Shown here: positions 51,127 through 60,917 of the stretch, one piece after another
Numbering within the stretch: position 1 is the stretch's first letter
How the letters are laid out: every line of letters begins with the position of its first letter
Source: Amycolatopsis jejuensis
Lineage (GTDB): Bacteria; Actinomycetota; Actinomycetes; Mycobacteriales; Pseudonocardiaceae
DNA: 64,000 nucleotides
Direction: 5' to 3'
NCBI RefSeq assembly: GCF_000717335.1
Contig: NZ_JNYZ01000003.1
Coordinates: 62,001 to 126,000, forward strand
Program-made: the position numbers and the translations under genes
Notes under the pieces: model-generated
What the model saw: the letters and a program-made list of their open reading frames with translations, nothing else
Databases searched by the model: none
What the model was told of the DNA's origin: nothing

Positions 51127-51415
51127 CACAAGCACTACCCTCTCACACGCCTGCCCCGGAAACGCAACAACGTCCGCCCAGCTCCTGGACCGTTATCGAG
51201 GAAGCCCGGCGACCCGGGAACGACAGGGCCTCCCCGCGCGCTCCACTCGGATGCGTTCTTGATCAAGGCAAGGGCCCAGCCGGCGCGCCGGAACTGGTTC
51301 CGTATCACGGCCCGCGCAGAGCCAGCCCCTTCATCGCAGCCAGTTGTTCGGGCGCAACACGCTCACGAGCCGGGGCAACGCACCTCATCGAGCGGGCCGC
51401 CGGAACTTTCCCTGG
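51127..51415. other. Non-coding spacer, nothing recognised
   Basis: These 289 bp upstream of the SurA-like gene and before the next promoter contain open frames only as shadows. I see no hairpin, repeat or RNA gene that I would support. Confidence 0.5.
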
Positions 51416-51444
51416 TTGGCGCAACATTCAGACCGGCATATTGT
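51416..51444 (+). promoter_or_regulatory. Leaderless promoter of the 124-residue hypothetical gene
   Basis: TTGGCG (51416-51421) and TATTGT (51439-51444) are spaced by exactly 17 bp, and the -10 ends 6 bp before the ATG, placing the predicted start at the initiation codon. No ribosome site is present, consistent with leaderless initiation. Confidence 0.6.
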
Positions 51445-51450
51445 CGATAT

Positions 51451-51825
51451 ATGGACTCTTGGCTGTCGATCGAAGTCCTCGACGGGGTGTTCGCGGCCGG
51501 CGCGTGGCAGCGAGCCCACGGGGACCGGCTCACCGAGGCTGCGCTCACCAATGGCGCCGAGCAGTGGGCCTGGCACGTGCACCACTGGGGCGTGACGCTC
51601 GAGATCGAGTTTTCCTCCGAGGACCGCCGGGATCGTTTCCGCCGTCTGCCCGCGGTGATTGCTGCGCTCGATGCCGTCCCGGATCCCGAACGCGGGCTGC
51701 TCGTGTACCCGGGGCGCGGCGGCGGTTCGGGTGCCCGCGTGCCGCGGCGTCCCCGGCCGTTGCCGATGGCCGGGGCCGGGGCGCTGCCGACCCCGCACGA
51801 GGAGGTGTCGCTGCGGCTCGGCTGA
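51451..51825 (+). CDS. Hypothetical protein
   Basis: The 124-residue product begins MDSWLSIEVLDGVFAAGAWQ and contains WAWHVHHWGVTLEIEFSSE and FRRLPAVIAALDAVPDPERG, with a Gly/Pro/Arg-rich tail. It has an ordered, Trp-rich first half and no signal peptide or membrane span. I do not recognise a family. A promoter fits immediately upstream, and the frame extends further upstream only through non-coding sequence. Confidence 0.7.
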   Translation: MDSWLSIEVLDGVFAAGAWQRAHGDRLTEAALTNGAEQWAWHVHHWGVTLEIEFSSEDRRDRFRRLPAVIAALDAVPDPERGLLVYPGRGGGSGARVPRRPRPLPMAGAGALPTPHEEVSLRLG

Positions 51826-51953
51826 CCGTCCGCAGTGGACGGAGCAGGCATCCGGCGTTGCCCAAAAGTGTCATCGTGGCCGAAAACGCCACAATCGTCC
51901 GGCGGAGCGGCTACGTTCGCGGATACCGACATTCCCGGAAGATTGGTGTCCAC

Positions 51954-52925
51954 ATGGCTGAACTGGTGAACCGGCGAACCATGATCGGGATCGGCGGGGC
52001 GGTCGCGGCCACCGCGATGCTGAATGCCACCCCCGCCACCGCGGCCGAGGATTCCCCGGACCGGCGGGTGAGGTGGGTTTACGGAAGCCAGTCGCGGCGA
52101 GCCGGTGGGACGTGGAATTCGTACCTCACCGTCGCAGGCGAAACGGCAATCGAGGACAAGGCCGACGAACTCGTCGAGGCCTACAGCGTCAACAAAGTCG
52201 CCGTCGCGACCGCCGTGCTGGACAAGGTCGACCGCGGCCTGCTCAAGCTGGACCAGCGCCTCGAGGTCACCGACGAAATCGTCATTCACGACGACGACGG
52301 CATTTTCGGGCTGGACGGCGCGTACCCGAGCTCGGTCACCATCGGACACGCGCTCGCGATGCTGCTGACCGTGTCCGACAACACCTCGGTGCGCCTGTGC
52401 GGCCTCGTCTGCCCGTCCGCCGAGATCAACGAAATCCTTGCCGCGAAAGGCTTTCCGAAGACCCAGGTGAAGCCGGTGGCCAACCCGAACCGGTTCTACC
52501 TCGGCAAGACCACCCCGCGCGAAATGCACGACCTGCTCAAGGCACTCGTGGGCGGAACCCTGCTTTCCGCAGCATCCACCGCATACCTGCTGAAGATTCT
52601 GCGTTCGCCGGTCGCTTTCACTGACGGAATCCGGCGCACGATGTCGTCAGCCGAGCGCGCCCGCGTGGCCACGAAAGCAGGCTGGTTCGCCGACGGACGC
52701 AACGAAGCCGGGATCATGTTCGACGCCGCGGGCAAGCCGGTGCTGATCTACTCGATCTTCGCGCACGGCCAGGCCGACGCCGACAACTTCGGCGCCACCC
52801 ATCCCGCCCTCGAAGCCCGCGCGGTGATGGGCCGCGCGTTCTTCGACGCGGTGCAGCGGCTGAGCCCACCGAGCACCGCGCGGGCCTTCACCACTCCGGA
52901 ATACCGCCCCTCCAACGGCGGGTGA
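51954..52925 (+). CDS. Class A beta-lactamase-fold serine hydrolase, Tat-type signal
   Basis: A 323-residue exported protein with a twin-arginine-like signal (VNRRTMIGIGGAVAATAM). Motifs: SxxK in AYSVNKVAVA, SDN in LTVSDNTSVR, TTPREM, and KAG (ATKAGWFADG) in place of KTG. The Glu166-bearing ExxLN motif of true class A enzymes is not visible; the corresponding stretch is VKPVANPNRFYLGKTT. It may therefore be a penicillin-binding or esterase-like relative rather than an antibiotic-hydrolysing enzyme. It ends one base before the convergent mfd stop. Confidence 0.87.
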   Translation: MAELVNRRTMIGIGGAVAATAMLNATPATAAEDSPDRRVRWVYGSQSRRAGGTWNSYLTVAGETAIEDKADELVEAYSVNKVAVATAVLDKVDRGLLKLDQRLEVTDEIVIHDDDGIFGLDGAYPSSVTIGHALAMLLTVSDNTSVRLCGLVCPSAEINEILAAKGFPKTQVKPVANPNRFYLGKTTPREMHDLLKALVGGTLLSAASTAYLLKILRSPVAFTDGIRRTMSSAERARVATKAGWFADGRNEAGIMFDAAGKPVLIYSIFAHGQADADNFGATHPALEARAVMGRAFFDAVQRLSPPSTARAFTTPEYRPSNGG

Positions 52926-55900
52926 TCACACCGCCGCCGGGGTTTTGGTGAGCTGCGTGAGCAGTTTCGTGCACCAGTCGAGCAGCTCCTGATCCCGCAG
53001 CACCGGTGCACCCATCCGGCCGCCCGCCGGGCCTTCGGTGGGCTTCGGCACCGACACCGTGTTGGTGACCGCCTTGTACATCGCCTTGGGGTACAAGCGT
53101 TTCAGCCGCACCATCTGCGAATCCGCCAGCGGCAGCGGAGCAAAGCGAATGGTGTTGCCCTGCACCGCGACCTCGGTGACCCCGGCCGCCCGGCAGGCGT
53201 GCCGGAAGGTCGCGACCGAAAGCAGCCGCGTGACCGGCGCCGGCGGCTGGCCGTAGCGGTCGACGAGCTCCTCGCGGACCGCGTCGAGCGACTCGGTGTC
53301 CGGCGCCGACGCGATCTTGCGGTACGCCTCCAGGCGCAGCCGCTCGCCGGGTACGTAGTCGTGCGGGATGTGCGCGTCGACCGGCAGGTCGACGCGGACC
53401 TCGGCCAGCTCTTCCTCCTCCGCCGGACCCGCTCCCGCATGCCGCCGGAACGCCTCGACCGCTTCGCCGACCAGCCGCACGTACAGGTCGAACCCGACGC
53501 CTGCGATGTGCCCGGACTGTTCCGCGCCGAGGATGTTGCCCGCCCCGCGGATTTCCAGGTCCTTCATCGCAACCGCCATCCCCGCGCCCAGTTCGGTGTT
53601 CTGCGCGATGGTGGCCAGCCGGTCGTGTGCCGTCTCGGTGAGCGGCGCTTCCGGCGGGTACAGGAAATACGCGTACCCACGTTCGCGACCCCGCCCGACG
53701 CGCCCGCGCAACTGGTGCAACTGAGCGAGGCCGAGCATGTCGCCGCGTTCGACGATCAGCGTGTTGGCGTTGGAAATGTCCAGCCCGGTTTCGACGATCG
53801 TGGTGCACACCAGTACGTCGTACTCGTTCTCCCAGAAGCCCTGGATGATCTTCTCGAGCTTGTCCTCGTTCATCTGCCCGTGCGCGGTGACGACGCGCGC
53901 CTCCGGCACCAGCTCACGGATCCGCCGCGCTGCCTTCTCGATCGACGACACGCGGTTGTGCACGTAGAACACCTGGCCGTCACGCAGCAGTTCGCGGCGG
54001 ACCGCAGCGCCGACCTGCTTGTCGTCATACCCGCCGACGTAGGTGAGGATCGGATGCCGGTCTTCCGGCGGCGTCAGGATGGTGGACATCTCGCGGATAC
54101 CGGCCAGCGACATCTCGAGCGTTCGCGGGATCGGCGTTGCCGACATCGTGAGCACGTCGACGTGCGTGCGCAACGCTTTGATGTGTTCCTTGTGCTCCAC
54201 GCCGAACCGCTGTTCCTCGTCGACGATCACAAGGCCGAGGTCTTTGTACCGGATCCCGGTCTGCAGCAGCCGATGCGTGCCGATGACGATGTCGACCTCG
54301 CCCTCGGCCAGCTGTTCCATGGTCCGGTCGGCCTCGGCCTTGTGCGTGAACCGCGACAACCCCTTGATGGTGACCGGAAACGACCGCATCCGCTCGGTGA
54401 AGGTGTTGATGTGCTGTTGCGCGAGCAGCGTGGTGGGCACGAGCACGGCCACCTGCTTGCCGTCCTGCACCGCCTTGAACGCCGCGCGCACGGCGATTTC
54501 GGTTTTGCCGTACCCGACGTCGCCGCAGATCACCCGGTCCATCGGCACGCCGCGTTCCATGTCGGCCTTGACCTCGTCGATGGCCGCCAGCTGGTCGTTG
54601 GTCTCGACGAACGGGAACGCGTCCTCCAGCTCGGACTGCCACGGGGTGTCCGCGCCGAACGCGTGCCCTGGCGCGGCCTGCCGGGCGGCGTAGAGCTGCA
54701 CCAGCTCGGCGGCGATCTCCTTGACCGCCTTTTTCGCGCGGGCCTTGGTGTTCTTCCAGTCCGACCCACCGAGCTTGTTGAGCGTGGGCAGCTCACCGCC
54801 GACGTAGCGGGACACCTCGTCGAGCTGGTCGGTGGGCACGAACAGCCGGTCTCCGGGATGGCCGCGTTTGGACGACGCGTACTCCAGCAGCAGGTACTCC
54901 CGCGTGGCACCGGCGACCGTGCGCTGCACCATCTCCACGAACCGGCCGATGCCGTGCTGGTCGTGCACCACGTAGTCGCCTGCCTTGAGCGCCAGCGGAT
55001 CGACCGCGCCCCGGCGGCGCGACGGCATCTTGGTGTTGAGGTCCTTTGTGGACGTTCCGGCCGTCGCCCCGCGGCCGGTGAGATCGGCCTCCGACAACAC
55101 GACCAGCGCGCGTTCCGGCGACACGAAGCCGTCCGAGAGACCGCCGCAGGTGACCGTGACGACCCCGGAAGGCGGCGCTTCGGGGAGTGAATCCGCCTGC
55201 TTCGCCGGGACTTCCGCGGCCAGCAGCTGCTCCACCGCACGGCTCGCGGTGCCCTGCCCGGCGACGACGAGCACGCCGGTGCCGCCCGCGGCAAGGTGCG
55301 CGCGCAGGTCGGTCATCGCCCGCTCCAGCTCGCCCCGATACGCCGGGGCGGGCTCGATGCCGACCTGGTAGACATCCGGGTCTTCGCTGGTCAGCTGTGT
55401 GAGGGTCCACCACGGACGCTTCGTGTCCTGCGCGTGCGCGGCGATCCCGGCCAGGTCTCGATACGCCGACGCGCCGAGGTCGATCGGCGCCTGCCCGCCT
55501 GCCGCGGCGGTGGTCCAGGACGCTTCGAGGAACTCCTGCCCGGTACGCACGAGATCGGCCGCCCGGGCGCGGATTTTCTCCGGATCCGCCAGCAGGACAT
55601 GGCTACCCACCGGCATCGCGTCGGTGAGCAGTTCCAGGTCGCCCTCGCACAGCACCGGGATGAGGGCTTCCATGCCTTCCACCGGAATGCCGCCGGACAG
55701 CTTGGTGAGCATTTCGGCCAGGTGCGCGTCGGCCTCGTACGTGGTGGCCAGGTCGGCCGCACGCGCCTTCACGTCGGGCGTGAGCAGCAGTTCCCGGCAC
55801 GGCGGCGCGGTGACCCGCTGGATCTCGCCCGGCAGCGACCGCTGGTCCGACACCGCGAACGCGCGGATCTCGCTGACCTCGTCGCCCCAGAACTCGACCC

Positions 55901-56501
55901 GGACCGGATGCTGTGCCGTCGGCCCGAACAGATCGAGAATCCCGCCGCGGACCGCGAACTCGCCGCGTTTCTCGACCATGTCCACGCGCGTGTACGCGAG
56001 TTCGACGAGCCGCTCGAGCAACCCGTCGAAGCTCTGCTCCTCACCCACCACGAGGTCGATCGGCGCGAGCGAACCCAGCCCGGGCGCCATGGGCTGGATC
56101 AAGCTGCGCACCGTGGCGACGACCACACGCAGCTCGTCGTCGCCGGTGTGCAGCCGGCGCAGCACCTCCAGCCGCCGCCCGACCGTGTCCGCCCGTGGTG
56201 AAAGGCGCTCGTGCGGCAGCGTCTCCCAGGACGGGAAGTCGGCGACCCGGTGGCTGCCGAGCAGCGCGGCGAGGGAAGCGGTGAGCTCGTCGGCTTCGCG
56301 CCCGGTGGCGGTGACGGCCAGCACAGAACGGCCCGCGCCGCCGCGCTCGGGGTCTTCGGCCAGCGCGGCGGCGACGAGCTGGCGCACGGTGACGGCGCCC
56401 TGCAGTTCGAGCAGCGGGGCGCCGGCGCGTTCGACTACCCCGCGCAGGGCCGGGTCGGGAAGGGTGGCTTGGAGGAGTCCGGACAGTACAGCGTCGGTCA
56501 C
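52926..56501 (-). CDS. mfd: Transcription-repair coupling factor Mfd
   Basis: The 1191-residue protein covers the whole Mfd architecture: UvrB-like N-terminal domains ([16 protein letters not shown]), the RNA polymerase-interacting domain ([16 protein letters not shown] at about 500), the SF2 translocase (Walker [14 protein letters not shown], motif [40 protein letters not shown]) and the C-terminal TRCF domain. It removes stalled RNA polymerase and recruits UvrA. GTG start. In mycobacteria mfd is followed by mazG; here a beta-lactamase-fold gene and a hypothetical gene lie in between. Confidence 0.97.
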   Translation of the reverse strand: MTDAVLSGLLQATLPDPALRGVVERAGAPLLELQGAVTVRQLVAAALAEDPERGGAGRSVLAVTATGREADELTASLAALLGSHRVADFPSWETLPHERLSPRADTVGRRLEVLRRLHTGDDELRVVVATVRSLIQPMAPGLGSLAPIDLVVGEEQSFDGLLERLVELAYTRVDMVEKRGEFAVRGGILDLFGPTAQHPVRVEFWGDEVSEIRAFAVSDQRSLPGEIQRVTAPPCRELLLTPDVKARAADLATTYEADAHLAEMLTKLSGGIPVEGMEALIPVLCEGDLELLTDAMPVGSHVLLADPEKIRARAADLVRTGQEFLEASWTTAAAGGQAPIDLGASAYRDLAGIAAHAQDTKRPWWTLTQLTSEDPDVYQVGIEPAPAYRGELERAMTDLRAHLAAGGTGVLVVAGQGTASRAVEQLLAAEVPAKQADSLPEAPPSGVVTVTCGGLSDGFVSPERALVVLSEADLTGRGATAGTSTKDLNTKMPSRRRGAVDPLALKAGDYVVHDQHGIGRFVEMVQRTVAGATREYLLLEYASSKRGHPGDRLFVPTDQLDEVSRYVGGELPTLNKLGGSDWKNTKARAKKAVKEIAAELVQLYAARQAAPGHAFGADTPWQSELEDAFPFVETNDQLAAIDEVKADMERGVPMDRVICGDVGYGKTEIAVRAAFKAVQDGKQVAVLVPTTLLAQQHINTFTERMRSFPVTIKGLSRFTHKAEADRTMEQLAEGEVDIVIGTHRLLQTGIRYKDLGLVIVDEEQRFGVEHKEHIKALRTHVDVLTMSATPIPRTLEMSLAGIREMSTILTPPEDRHPILTYVGGYDDKQVGAAVRRELLRDGQVFYVHNRVSSIEKAARRIRELVPEARVVTAHGQMNEDKLEKIIQGFWENEYDVLVCTTIVETGLDISNANTLIVERGDMLGLAQLHQLRGRVGRGRERGYAYFLYPPEAPLTETAHDRLATIAQNTELGAGMAVAMKDLEIRGAGNILGAEQSGHIAGVGFDLYVRLVGEAVEAFRRHAGAGPAEEEELAEVRVDLPVDAHIPHDYVPGERLRLEAYRKIASAPDTESLDAVREELVDRYGQPPAPVTRLLSVATFRHACRAAGVTEVAVQGNTIRFAPLPLADSQMVRLKRLYPKAMYKAVTNTVSVPKPTEGPAGGRMGAPVLRDQELLDWCTKLLTQLTKTPAAV

Positions 56502-56510
56502 CGTCCCAGC

Positions 56511-57437
56511 CTACGTCCCGGCACCGACAGTCTTGGCGATCACCTCGGCCAGCAGCGGCAACTGCCGCTCGACGGCGCCGGGTTCGATCGAGCCGACGCG
56601 CGGCAGCACGTGCTCGGCACCGGCGTACCGGCGGATTGCTTCGGCGACCTCGTCGACCGAGCCGGTCGCCGTCGCCTGGATGGTGCTGATCACCGACAGC
56701 GGACGCCGGTAGGTCGCCTTTGCGTAGGTCTCCAGGACCTGACGTCCGCGCCGCACATCGGGATCGACGTACCCGGTGAAGAACAGCGACGGCGTAATCG
56801 CGCGGTCGGTGGCAGCGCGGATGGTCGCGAGGCCGGACGCGTAGTCCGCTGGATCCGGCGGGTACGGGAGCCATCCGTCGTAGTGCGCGGCCGTGCGCCG
56901 GAGCGCGGCCGGGGTGGCGCCGCCCAGCCAGATCGGCGGGCCGCCGGGACGCGCGGGCCGGACCGCCGGGGGCAGCCAGTCGTAGTGCAGCACCTTGCCG
57001 CGGAACGAACGCGGCTCGCCGGTCCACAGCTCCCGCCAGAGCGCGACCACGTCGTCCAGATGCGAGAACCGGGTCCGGAATTCGACCCCGGCCAGGTCGA
57101 ACTCCGGTTCGCTGAACCCCGGGAACCCCGCCCCGACGCCGACCACCAGCCGCCCTTCGGACATCAGGTCGAGCGACGCGAGCGTCATCGCCACCTGCAC
57201 CGGGTTGCGGTTCGCGGGGAGCAGCACGGCGGTCCCCACCGTGACGCGTTCGGTGGCCTGCGCGACCGCGGTGAGCAGCGTGAGCGGTTCGATCCGCGGC
57301 CGCGAAAGCGAGTCACCCGCCCAGATCGACGCGAATCCGAGCCGTTCGGCTTCGCGGGCCAAGGCGACGAGCGCACGCGGGGTGCCGCCAGCTTCCAGCT
57401 GTGCCTGTCCAGCGGGAAGAAGAAGTCCGAATTCCAT
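56511..57437 (-). CDS. LLM-class oxidoreductase (probable F420-dependent)
   Basis: A 308-residue luciferase-like TIM-barrel protein (MEFGLLLPAGQAQLEAGG, TERVTVGTAVLLPANRNPVQ and EGRLVVGVGAGFPGFSEPEF), resembling the F420-dependent glucose-6-phosphate dehydrogenase/MSMEG oxidoreductase group of actinobacteria. The substrate is unknown. The ATG at 57437 is chosen because the 24 in-frame codons before it are not protein-like. It is 9 bp upstream of mfd on the same strand, so the two may be co-transcribed. Confidence 0.85.
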   Translation of the reverse strand: MEFGLLLPAGQAQLEAGGTPRALVALAREAERLGFASIWAGDSLSRPRIEPLTLLTAVAQATERVTVGTAVLLPANRNPVQVAMTLASLDLMSEGRLVVGVGAGFPGFSEPEFDLAGVEFRTRFSHLDDVVALWRELWTGEPRSFRGKVLHYDWLPPAVRPARPGGPPIWLGGATPAALRRTAAHYDGWLPYPPDPADYASGLATIRAATDRAITPSLFFTGYVDPDVRRGRQVLETYAKATYRRPLSVISTIQATATGSVDEVAEAIRRYAGAEHVLPRVGSIEPGAVERQLPLLAEVIAKTVGAGT

Positions 57438-57488
57438 GCTCCCGACGATCCAGGGTGCCCCGGCGTCCCGGCAATTCCCCTGGAGGGA

Positions 57489-57895
57489 ATGGCCGACGCA
57501 CTCAGGCACCGGCGAGAATCACGTGACTGTCCACCCCGAGGGATGGTGGTGCGCGTGGCGGAAGCGCTCGGGCTGCCGCTGCGCGAGCGCAACGCGTTGC
57601 TGCTGACCGCCGGATACGCGCCGGTCTACCCCGAAACCCTGCCCTCACGCCGGTGCTGGACTCGCTGCGTGCCCTGCTCGACGGGCATCGGCCATACCTG
57701 GCACTGGTCGTCGATCGGTACGGCGACCTGGTCGCGGTGAACGACGCGTTTGGGCTGCTCACCGAGGGTGTTGCGGCGGAGTTGCTGGAACCGGCGGTCA
57801 ATGTGCTCGGGATGGCGTCGCGGATCGGCAACTTCGCGGACTGGGCGCAGCACGTCCTCGAACGTCCTCGCCGGGCGCTGGCCGCATGGGCCTGA
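57489..57895 (+). pseudogene. Frameshifted XRE/MmyB-type transcriptional regulator remnant
   Basis: Pieces of a helix-turn-helix protein with an MmyB-like ligand domain lie in two frames: MVVRVAEALGLPLRERNALL and TAGYAPVYPETLP in frame 1, then LDSLRALLDGHRPYLALVVD and VNVLGMASRIGNFADWAQHV in another frame, from about 57641. The HTH helices expected before MVVRVAEAL are missing (LRHRRESRDCPPRG stands in their place), and the C-terminus stops early (RPRRALAAWA). So at least one frameshift and one internal deletion are present. It is no longer a functional regulator, unless sequencing error explains the shift. Confidence 0.72.
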
Positions 57896-57900
57896 CCTCC

Positions 57901-58407
57901 TCACGGCGCGACCCACCCCGTGACCTGGCCGATCGTCAGCTCCACCCCGGCCCACAGCACCGCCGCGCACAGGCTCCCGGTAAGGAAGCGGCGGTACGAC
58001 AGCCCCGCCGAGCCCGCCACGCGCGGCACGAGAGTGCGTACACCGGCAAGGCAGCGGCCGAGAACCACAGCAGGCACGCCGTACCGCGCGACGGCGGCTT
58101 CGGCCTTGTCCCACCGCTGTGCGCCGATCCGCCGCCCGACGCGGGAACGGCGTAACCGTGGTCCCAGCACCCGTCCTTCCCAGTACGCGAGCTGGTCGCC
58201 AGCCACTGCGGCCACGACGCACACCGCGAGCGTCGGCCACAGCTGTAACGTCCCGCGCTGCACGAGGAAACCCATGAGCAGCAAGGTGGACAGCGTCGGC
58301 AGCACGATGCCGGGTAACAGCGCCGTCTCCGCCATGATCACCAGTGCGCAGATGCAGTAGACAAGCGGCGCGGGAGCGTCAAGAAGCGGCTGAAGCAGGC
58401 TGTCCAT
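57901..58407 (-). CDS. DedA/VTT-domain membrane protein
   Basis: A 168-residue DedA-family protein, shorter than the usual ~200. It has the membrane-entry segment MAETALLPGIVLP with the conserved acidic residue (E27), GDQLAYWEGRVLG, and a second conserved Arg/Gly block LGRCLAGVRTLVPRVAG. DedA proteins act as undecaprenyl-phosphate or phospholipid flippases. The start ATG lies inside the 3' end of the methyltransferase gene (29-bp overlap), so translation is probably coupled. The upstream in-frame region is a shadow. Confidence 0.85.
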   Translation of the reverse strand: MDSLLQPLLDAPAPLVYCICALVIMAETALLPGIVLPTLSTLLLMGFLVQRGTLQLWPTLAVCVVAAVAGDQLAYWEGRVLGPRLRRSRVGRRIGAQRWDKAEAAVARYGVPAVVLGRCLAGVRTLVPRVAGSAGLSYRRFLTGSLCAAVLWAGVELTIGQVTGWVAP

Positions 58408-58984
58408 ACCGGTCCAGTCCCGAGCGCACGGGCAACGCTGCGCGGTACACGTACGCGGGCGGCAGGTTCTGCCACACCACACTCGTGCGCGTAACGACTG
58501 CGAAGCGGCTTCGCAGCAGCTGTGCGAAGCGGCGTGCTGGCGGTGTCCATGCGGTGTGCGCGTACGCGAAGGTCGCGAAGCGGCCTTGGGGCGAAAGCAC
58601 ACCACAGGCAGCGTCCAGTACCGCGGCTTGCCGTGCGGCAGGCATGGCTGTCCACGGCAGACCCGAGACAACCACGTCGACCGGCATGGTCACGTACGCA
58701 GCGACGTGCTCCGCGGACCCCTCGGCGACGTGCAGCCTCGGGAAGCGGTCACGTAGCTCCTGTACAAGGTGGCGGTTGATCTCGACCGCGGTGAAGTGCG
58801 CGTCGCGCCGAAGCAGGCGAAGCACTGCTTCGGTGAAGACGCCCGTACCTGGACCCAGCTCCACGACGCTGTGTGCGCTCTCGACGCCCAACCCGGCGGT
58901 CATCATGCCGGCGAGTTGCGCGGAGCTGGCCGCGATCGCGCCGGTGCGCATCGGGTGGCGGAAGAACTCCCTGGTGATCGACAT
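58379..58984 (-). CDS. PmtA-like class I SAM-dependent methyltransferase
   Basis: The 201-residue protein has SAM motif I VVELGPGTGVF and the typical N-terminal FFRHPMRTGAIAASS and DVVVSGLPW segments of PmtA-like phospholipid N-methyltransferases or rRNA-adenine-dimethylase relatives. It could methylate phosphatidylethanolamine, a small molecule or RNA. The frame is open to an ATG at 59068, and an ATG at 59014 is also possible; I prefer 58984 (MSITREFF) because homologues begin near this segment. It overlaps dedA by 29 bp. Confidence 0.8.
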   Translation of the reverse strand: MSITREFFRHPMRTGAIAASSAQLAGMMTAGLGVESAHSVVELGPGTGVFTEAVLRLLRRDAHFTAVEINRHLVQELRDRFPRLHVAEGSAEHVAAYVTMPVDVVVSGLPWTAMPAARQAAVLDAACGVLSPQGRFATFAYAHTAWTPPARRFAQLLRSRFAVVTRTSVVWQNLPPAYVYRAALPVRSGLDRYGQPASAAS

Positions 58985-59103
58985 GTTCTCGACGGTATGG
59001 AGCACTTCGATCATCGCGGATCGGCTCGATCGGCCGGAAATGTCGTCCGCTCGGAGGACGGCTGCCATCCTCCGGTACGACGCGCGCGACGACGTACACG
59101 GGT

Positions 59104-59115
59104 TAGGTTCACTTC
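59104..59115 (+). promoter_or_regulatory. Leaderless -10 of the histidine kinase gene
   Basis: TAGGTT (59104-59109) ends 6 bp before the GTG start, as in the divergent UDG/S10 promoters. No ribosome site is visible and no good -35 can be seen. Confidence 0.5.
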
Positions 59116-60249
59116 GTGCGTCGACTGGTCACATGGGCACGCGGGCGGCCCTGGGTGCTGGACCTGCCGCTGTACGCCGTCTTCGTGCTCCTCGGGCCCA
59201 ACATCATGACGAACCGGCCCTGGATCGAGCAGATGGTCCCGATGCTGTTCCTGCTCCCGCTGTTGCTGCGTCGCCGCTACCCGCGCATAGCTGCGGTGTG
59301 GATCCTCCTCGGCGTGGCAGCCGTCTACACGAACGGACTGTGGGCGTACGACCGCGGCCGTAGCGAACTCGCGATGGCAGTGGTCCTGTACACGCTCGTC
59401 AAGGCGGGCGACCGGTGGTTCATCCCCGTCATGGCCGCCATCATCGGGCTCGACATGCTGTGGGGCTTCACTTGGGGCACGCAAAGCCCCACGCTCACCG
59501 TCGTCGGCGCGCTGCCCCTGCACATCGCAGCTTGGGCGCTCGGCGCCTTCTTCCGCACGAAGGTGAAACTCGCCGCAGAAGAACAGCTACGCGACGAGCT
59601 GACAGTGTCCGAAGAACAGGCCCGCAGTCGCGCTGCGATCGCCGAAGAACGGACGCGCATCGCGCGCGAGCTTCACGACGTACTCGCACACAGCATGAGC
59701 GTGATCGTGCTCAACGCCGAAGGCGCGAAGCTCGCACGCCACCGTGATCCGGAAGCTGTCGACCGTACGCTCGACACCATCGGCGCTACCGGACGCGCCG
59801 CGCTCGCAGAGCTGCGCCGGCTGTTGGAGGTGATGCACGCAGGAGAACCCGCGCGTGCTCCCCAGCCGACGCTCGACCAGTTGCGCACGCTCGTCACCCA
59901 GTCCGGCCGCGACGTCACGCTCGAGGTGGACGGCGACATCGCCGACCTGCCCGCCGGCGTCGCCCTGCAGGCGTACCGCATTGTCCAGGAGGCGCTGACC
60001 AACATGCTCAAACACGCTCCGGCCGACGCGACCGGAACGGTCCGGGTCACCTTCGCCGGTCCGGAAGTCCACGTGGAAGTGACCAATTCCGGTGGCGGGC
60101 AACCGGTTGCGGCGGGCTTGCCGGGGTCCGGCCGCGGGCTGACCGGCATGGCCCAGCGCGTCGAGCTGTACCACGGCAAGCTCGAAACCGGCGCGCTCCC
60201 CGGCGGCGGGTACCGCGTGTCGGCGACGCTGCGGACGGACGCCGCATGA
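59116..60249 (+). CDS. Two-component sensor histidine kinase (HisKA_3 type)
   Basis: The 377-residue kinase has five or six N-terminal membrane spans without a large extracytoplasmic loop (residues about 12-145), a short coiled linker, the phospho-acceptor motif ARELHDVLAHSMS (H187) and a HATPase_c domain (IVQEALTNMLKHAPADA, SGRGLTGMAQRVELY). It pairs with the NarL-type regulator whose start overlaps its stop by 4 bp. The signal is unknown; such loop-poor kinases often sense the membrane or cell envelope. GTG start, probably leaderless. Confidence 0.92.
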   Translation: MRRLVTWARGRPWVLDLPLYAVFVLLGPNIMTNRPWIEQMVPMLFLLPLLLRRRYPRIAAVWILLGVAAVYTNGLWAYDRGRSELAMAVVLYTLVKAGDRWFIPVMAAIIGLDMLWGFTWGTQSPTLTVVGALPLHIAAWALGAFFRTKVKLAAEEQLRDELTVSEEQARSRAAIAEERTRIARELHDVLAHSMSVIVLNAEGAKLARHRDPEAVDRTLDTIGATGRAALAELRRLLEVMHAGEPARAPQPTLDQLRTLVTQSGRDVTLEVDGDIADLPAGVALQAYRIVQEALTNMLKHAPADATGTVRVTFAGPEVHVEVTNSGGGQPVAAGLPGSGRGLTGMAQRVELYHGKLETGALPGGGYRVSATLRTDAA

Positions 60250-60899
60250 CGTCGGTGCTGATCTGCGACGACCAGGAGCTGGTGCGCGTCGGGCTGCGGA
60301 TGATCGTGGACAGCCAGCCGGACCTGCAGGTGGTCGCCGAGGCCGGGGACGGTGCGCAGGCCGTCGAGCTCGCCCGGCAGCAGCGGCCGGACCTGGTGCT
60401 GATGGACGTGCGGATGCCGGTGCTCGACGGCGTCGCGGCGACCGCGCAGATCTGCGCCGAGCTGCCGGACACGTCGGTGCTGGTCATCACCACGTTCGAC
60501 CTCGACGAGTACGCGTACTCCGCGCTCCGCGCCGGCGCGAGCGGATTCCTGGTGAAGGACGCGCCGTCGGACGAGATGCTGGTGGCGATCCGCGGCGTGC
60601 TGCGCGGCGACTCGATGGTGTCGCCGTCGGTCACGAAACGCCTGCTCGACCGCTACCTCAGCGCCGACCGGACCCCGCTCGACGAGCAGAAGCTGGAGAC
60701 CCTCACCGAACGCGAGAAGGACGTGCTCGGCCTGATCGCGCGCGGACTGTCGAACACCGAGATCGCGCAGACGCTGTTCATCGGCGAAACCACGGTGAAA
60801 ACGCACGTCGGACGGCTGCTGGGCAAGCTCGGCCTGCGCGACCGGGTGCACGCGGTGGTGTTCGCGTACGAGTCCGGATTGGTTCGTCCCGGCGGCTGA
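60246..60899 (+). CDS. NarL/LuxR-family response regulator
   Basis: A 217-residue regulator with a receiver domain (acidic pocket ICDDQ at the N-terminus, phospho-acceptor D54 in LVLMDVRMPV, K in GFLVKDAPSD) and a C-terminal LuxR-type helix-turn-helix (LTEREKDVLGLIARGLSNTE and TVKTHVGRLLGKLGL). It is co-translated with the histidine kinase (ATGA). Its targets are not evident; the PQQ-type dehydrogenase gene follows 18 bp downstream and might be one. Confidence 0.94.
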   Translation: MTSVLICDDQELVRVGLRMIVDSQPDLQVVAEAGDGAQAVELARQQRPDLVLMDVRMPVLDGVAATAQICAELPDTSVLVITTFDLDEYAYSALRAGASGFLVKDAPSDEMLVAIRGVLRGDSMVSPSVTKRLLDRYLSADRTPLDEQKLETLTEREKDVLGLIARGLSNTEIAQTLFIGETTVKTHVGRLLGKLGLRDRVHAVVFAYESGLVRPGG

Positions 60900-60917
60900 A
60901 TCAGGCATGCTGGACGT

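Noticed and set aside
53199..55190. 663-codon plus-strand open frame
   Set aside because: It is antisense to mfd, with composition bias only.
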